Made by a program: the position numbers and the translations under genes. The notes below the pieces were generated by a model. The model searched no databases, was not told where the DNA came from, and saw nothing but the letters and a program-made list of their open reading frames with translations. This document shows positions 62,465 to 64,000 of a stretch of DNA of 64,000 bases, piece by piece. Source of the stretch: Trichobilharzia regenti (lineage: Eukaryota; Platyhelminthes; Trematoda; Strigeidida; Schistosomatidae). The stretch's first letter is position 1, and each line of letters opens with the position of its first letter. The DNA is taken from positions 76,393,168-76,457,167 of the forward strand of contig OX235270.1 of assembly GCA_944472135.2 (NCBI GenBank), in the 5' to 3' direction.

Positions 62465-63475
62465 AATAATAATATTACATCCTTTAATTCCTAGAGGAAC
62501 ATAGGGCTTCAGCTGCGTCTCCATTGCCTTCGGTTTTCTGCCAACTTTTTCAACCCGCTCCAAGTCTGCCCACATGCTTTTATCTCCTCTCCGCATGACC
62601 TCCTCCAAGTCACCCTTGAACTGACGACCAACTCGCCGCCTCCCTTTCGGGTTCCACTCGAGCAATGGCTTGCCTAGTGATGTCACTTGACGGTTTCCTC
62701 AGAGTATGGCTCATCCATCTCCATTTCTTTCTGCCTATTTGTTTCACAATCGGTTCCTGGTTGGTTCGCTCCCAGAGATCCCTGTTGTTGATCTTTTCTG
62801 GCCATCTGATATTGAGTATTGAGCGAAGACAGCTGTTAATGAAGGTCTGAAGTTTGTTTGAGATGCTCTTTATGACGCGCTGGCCAAGTCTCTGATCCGT
62901 ATAGTAGCGCTGACTGACTTCACATTGGAGTTGAAAATCCGGATCTTATTTTTGATGCTGAGTGCTGTTGACCTCCACACAGATTTGAGAGTAATGAAAG
63001 CTTGTCTTGCTTTTCCGATTCTGGCTTTGATATCCTCGTCAGCTCCACCTGTAGTTGAAACGATGCTTCCCAGGTTGATAGGCAGGTAAAGGAGGTTGTT
63101 TCTTTCAGGTTCCTCCCATTTATGCTGGCTGATTGTTGTCTGTTGTCGTTGCTGCGGTTGGTGTTAGCCAGGAATCTTCATCACCTCTGTTTTATCTATG
63201 TTAACCTGTAGTCCTATCTTTGATGCTTCTTCTGCCAACTTGTTGCTTTTCACTTGTATATCTTCCAGTTTGTGGGAAATCAGACATACATCATCGTCGA
63301 AGTCCAGATCCTCCAAGTTTTTGTGTGAGTCCATTTTATGCCTGTTTCCTCATTTCCCGTTGTCTGTCGCATTATCCAATCTACTGCAATCAGGAGAATC
63401 ATTGGCGATAGTAAACAGCCTTGCCTTACTCCCGTCCTCACTTGCAATTTAATCAGGCAGTATATTGGGATAACG
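62465..63475 (-). mobile_element. RTE-like retrotransposon, 3' part
   Basis: Minus strand: NLEDLDFDDDVCLISHKLED (catalytic FADD changed to FDDD), SNKLAEEASKIGLQVNIDKT, IGKARQAFITLKSVWRSTAL, then LEWNPKGRRRVGRQFKGDLE and the GAAGCCCTATGTTCCTCTAG 3' end with an AT-rich ATT tail. It is the same family as 9880-11535 and 20690-24300, 5'-truncated, with stops. Confidence 0.88.
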
Positions 63476-63484
63476 TAAAAGTAT

Positions 63485-63745
63485 TAAAAAGTGATATAGT
63501 TAGGTGGGAAGAGAGATTGATCACTGGATCTTTATTCATCCAATCAACACTAAAGGCGTGAAATCGAAATAGTGCATTGCCTATACCGGATATATGGACT
63601 ATCACAATAAACAAATACATATAAAGCTAATTATGAAATCCTGTGAACATATTGATATGATTTTAATCAATAAATTGCGGTCGGAACGTCATCCAGTTAT
63701 CAGTGCTGTGTCATTGTGTTATATCAAATAAACTCATCTAATATG
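63485..63745 (+). mobile_element. Penelope-like element 3' fragment
   Basis: GGTGGGAAGAGAGATTGATC (RWEERLITGSLFIQST), then NRNSALPIPDI, and a diverged terminus TCGGAACGTCATCCAGTTAT matching the CTCGAAACGTCATCAGT end of the copies at 37935 and 58830. Confidence 0.75.
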
Positions 63746-64000
63746 GAATTATATTTTACCATAGTGCCGAAATCCTACACTTGCATGGATTAGAAACTAA
63801 CAGCTAAATTATAAAATAAATAATATTTTCTAAAGTTGAATTTCATCGGGTGATTGTCTCAAAGAAACTGTTGACAGCACTCGCAGTATTATTTGGCAAG
63901 GTAGCGGAATATTAATGAGCATACATATGTGAATAACATACCAAGAATTGTGAAAGCTACAGATTAGTAAACCTGCTTTAGATATCTGTTGCTGATATGC

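Noticed and set aside
63935..64000. A missing 5' exon of CAMKMT at the window edge (minus-strand text AYQQQISKAGLLICSFHNS)
   Set aside because: The donor-like GTATGT leaves phase 2, but the next exon needs phase 0.

Overview
The window reads as nuclear DNA of a schistosome (blood fluke). It is AT-rich and has long TE-filled introns with GT-AG boundaries. It carries tRNA-headed SINEs, repeats with schistosome-type hammerhead ribozymes, RTE-like retrotransposons, a Penelope-like element and a Ty3/gypsy element. The host proteins are metazoan. The species is not resolved.

Region 1 (1-40750, + strand) is one gene, DNA polymerase theta (POLQ), cut at its 5' end by the window edge. I could chain 23 exons in one unbroken frame (6309 coding nt, 2102 residues plus stop). 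They cover the superfamily-2 helicase from just before the DExH motif, the helicase C-terminal domains, a long low-complexity linker, the exonuclease-like domain and a family-A polymerase with motifs A, B and C intact. The 22 introns (about 34.4 kb) hold most of the repeats: five of six SINE copies, a 2.6-kb structure bounded by a 268-bp inverted repeat (intron 8), a nearly complete but broken RTE-like element with a SINE nested in it (intron 13), a young integrase-only gypsy derivative with identical LTRs (intron 14), and hammerhead repeats (introns 11, 12, 14).

Region 2 (40751-52871) is a 12-kb intergenic block made largely of copies of one endonuclease/RT non-LTR family in alternating orientations. 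It includes a 561-codon ORF with a complete endonuclease domain and a 90-bp-arm hairpin at that copy's 5' end. A solo gypsy LTR and a Sm-alpha-like hammerhead copy are also here.

Region 3 (52872-64000, - strand) holds two small conserved genes convergent with POLQ. One is an AAMDC/Mth938-domain protein (52872-54797), with a possible N-terminal membrane segment whose start codon may be supplied by the spliced leader. The other is calmodulin-lysine N-methyltransferase CAMKMT (57006-61388, 5' exons not found). An inverted Penelope-like element sits in the CAMKMT intron, and more RTE-like and Penelope-like fragments lie upstream.

The host genes show no obvious functional link: DNA double-strand-break end joining, calmodulin methylation and a small Mth938-fold protein. 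The most unusual content is structural: several long inverted repeats made by different element classes, and a set of hammerhead-bearing repeats, several with the same C-to-A change at a catalytic core position.
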